Assembly (NCBI GenBank): GCA_007858575.1
Contig: CP042279.1
Span: 558,001 to 622,000 of the forward strand
Source: Streptomyces sp. WAC08241
GTDB lineage: Bacteria > Actinomycetota > Actinomycetes > Streptomycetales > Streptomycetaceae
DNA length: 64,000 nucleotides
Direction of reading: 5' to 3'
Part shown: piece by piece, positions 63,560 through 64,000 of the stretch
How positions within the stretch are numbered: position 1 is the first letter of the stretch
How the letters are laid out: the number at the start of each line of letters is the position of its first letter
Notes under the pieces: model-generated
What the model was told of the DNA's origin: nothing
Databases searched by the model: none
Seen by the model: the letters and a program-made list of their open reading frames with translations, nothing else
Translations under genes and position numbers: made by a program

Positions 63560-64000
63560 ATGAAGGCGCACGACGCGATGTACATCGGCGGGGAGTGGCG
63601 CCCCGCCTCCACGGAGACCATCGCCGTGGTCAACCCGGCGGACGAGCAGGTCATCGGTCACGTCCCGGCCGGCACCGCCGAGGACGTCGACGCCGCCGTA
63701 CGCGCCGCCCGCGCCGCGCTGCCCGCCTGGGCCGCCACCCCGCCCGCCGAGCGCTCCGCCCGCATCGCCGCCCTGCGCGACGCGCTCGCCGCCCGCGCGG
63801 AGGAGATCGCCGCCACCGTCACCGCCGAGCTCGGCGCCCCGCCGCAGCTCGCCGCCGCCGTCCACGCCGGACTGCCGATCGCCGTCGCCGGCACGTACGC
63901 CGAACTTGCCGCCACCCACCCCTTCGAGGAGAAGGTCGGCAACTCCACCGTCTACGCCGAGCCGGTCGGCGTCGTCGCCGCGATCACCCCTGGAACTACC
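63560..64000 (+). CDS. Aldehyde dehydrogenase family protein, N-terminal part
   Basis: NAD(P)+-dependent aldehyde dehydrogenase, cut off by the window end. The visible 147 residues start MKAHDAMYIGGEWRPAST, then VVNPADEQVIGHVPAGTAED (the standard N-terminal strand set), DVDAAVRAARAALPAWAATP, and VYAEPVGVVAAITPWNY, where the catalytic-domain entry PWNY is split by a lost base near 63990. GAGGAGACAGGG lies upstream. Substrate cannot be told from this part. Confidence 0.88.
   Translation, partial: MKAHDAMYIGGEWRPASTETIAVVNPADEQVIGHVPAGTAEDVDAAVRAARAALPAWAATPPAERSARIAALRDALAARAEEIAATVTAELGAPPQLAAAVHAGLPIAVAGTYAELAATHPFEEKVGNSTVYAEPVGVVAAITPGTT

Overview
This 64 kb window is chromosomal DNA of a Streptomyces or close relative. 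It has very high G+C with G/C-ending codons, many GTG starts, short ATGA/GTGA gene overlaps, and families typical of the genus (SepF, DUF5685, Rpf-like/LysM secreted protein, streptogrisin protease, class F sortase, AA10 LPMO, TctCBA transporter, CitMHS). I see no rRNA, convincing tRNA, insertion sequence, prophage or CRISPR array. Most reading frames are broken by single-base losses about every 0.5 kb, including in core genes (der, plsC, tyrA). I read these as assembly errors (unpolished long reads), so one CDS is given per inferred intact gene, with the break positions stated.

Layout. 1-3.6 kb: NAD operon pnuC-nadR-nrtR-ADP-ribosylglycohydrolase, with a palindrome over the -10 box. 3.7-4.8 kb: nucleotidyltransferase and Rieske lipoprotein on the minus strand. 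5.0-9.4 kb: aroH-tyrA-cmk-plsC-der. 9.5-19.8 kb: conserved Streptomyces genes, a glycosyltransferase, a WYL regulator, an I78-type inhibitor, a PAP2 protein, a DHA2 exporter, SepF and DUF5685. 19.8-30.7 kb: divergent cluster with a GNAT acetyltransferase, two amino-acid-type binding proteins, two permeases, an ATPase, an FAD protein, two flavin monooxygenases and DUF1684. Its composition closely matches the Bacillus ytm/yxe S-alkylcysteine salvage operons. 30.8-35.4 kb: secreted protease, lipase, a repeat-containing membrane protein and a wall-anchored LPMO. 35.5-39.4 kb: CitB-type response regulator without a kinase, divergent from tctCBA. 39.4-50.5 kb: small enzymes and regulators, a degenerate kinase, CoA transferase, and gntR-hmgA (tyrosine catabolism) with a perfect operator palindrome. 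50.6-55.1 kb: three-gene envelope operon (beta-helix protein, cupredoxin-like lipoprotein, polytopic membrane protein). 55.1-61.5 kb: TetR, Baeyer-Villiger-type monooxygenase, molybdopterin oxidoreductase and citrate transporter. 61.6-63.1 kb: Asn/Gly-rich surface protein with a class F sortase. 63.56 kb to the end: start of an aldehyde dehydrogenase.

The most interesting items are the S-alkylcysteine-like cluster, the NrtR-controlled NAD operon, the beta-helix/cupredoxin-like/membrane operon, the LAETG-anchored LPMO, the sortase without a recognisable substrate motif, and a set of 22-25 bp tandem repeats next to genes.
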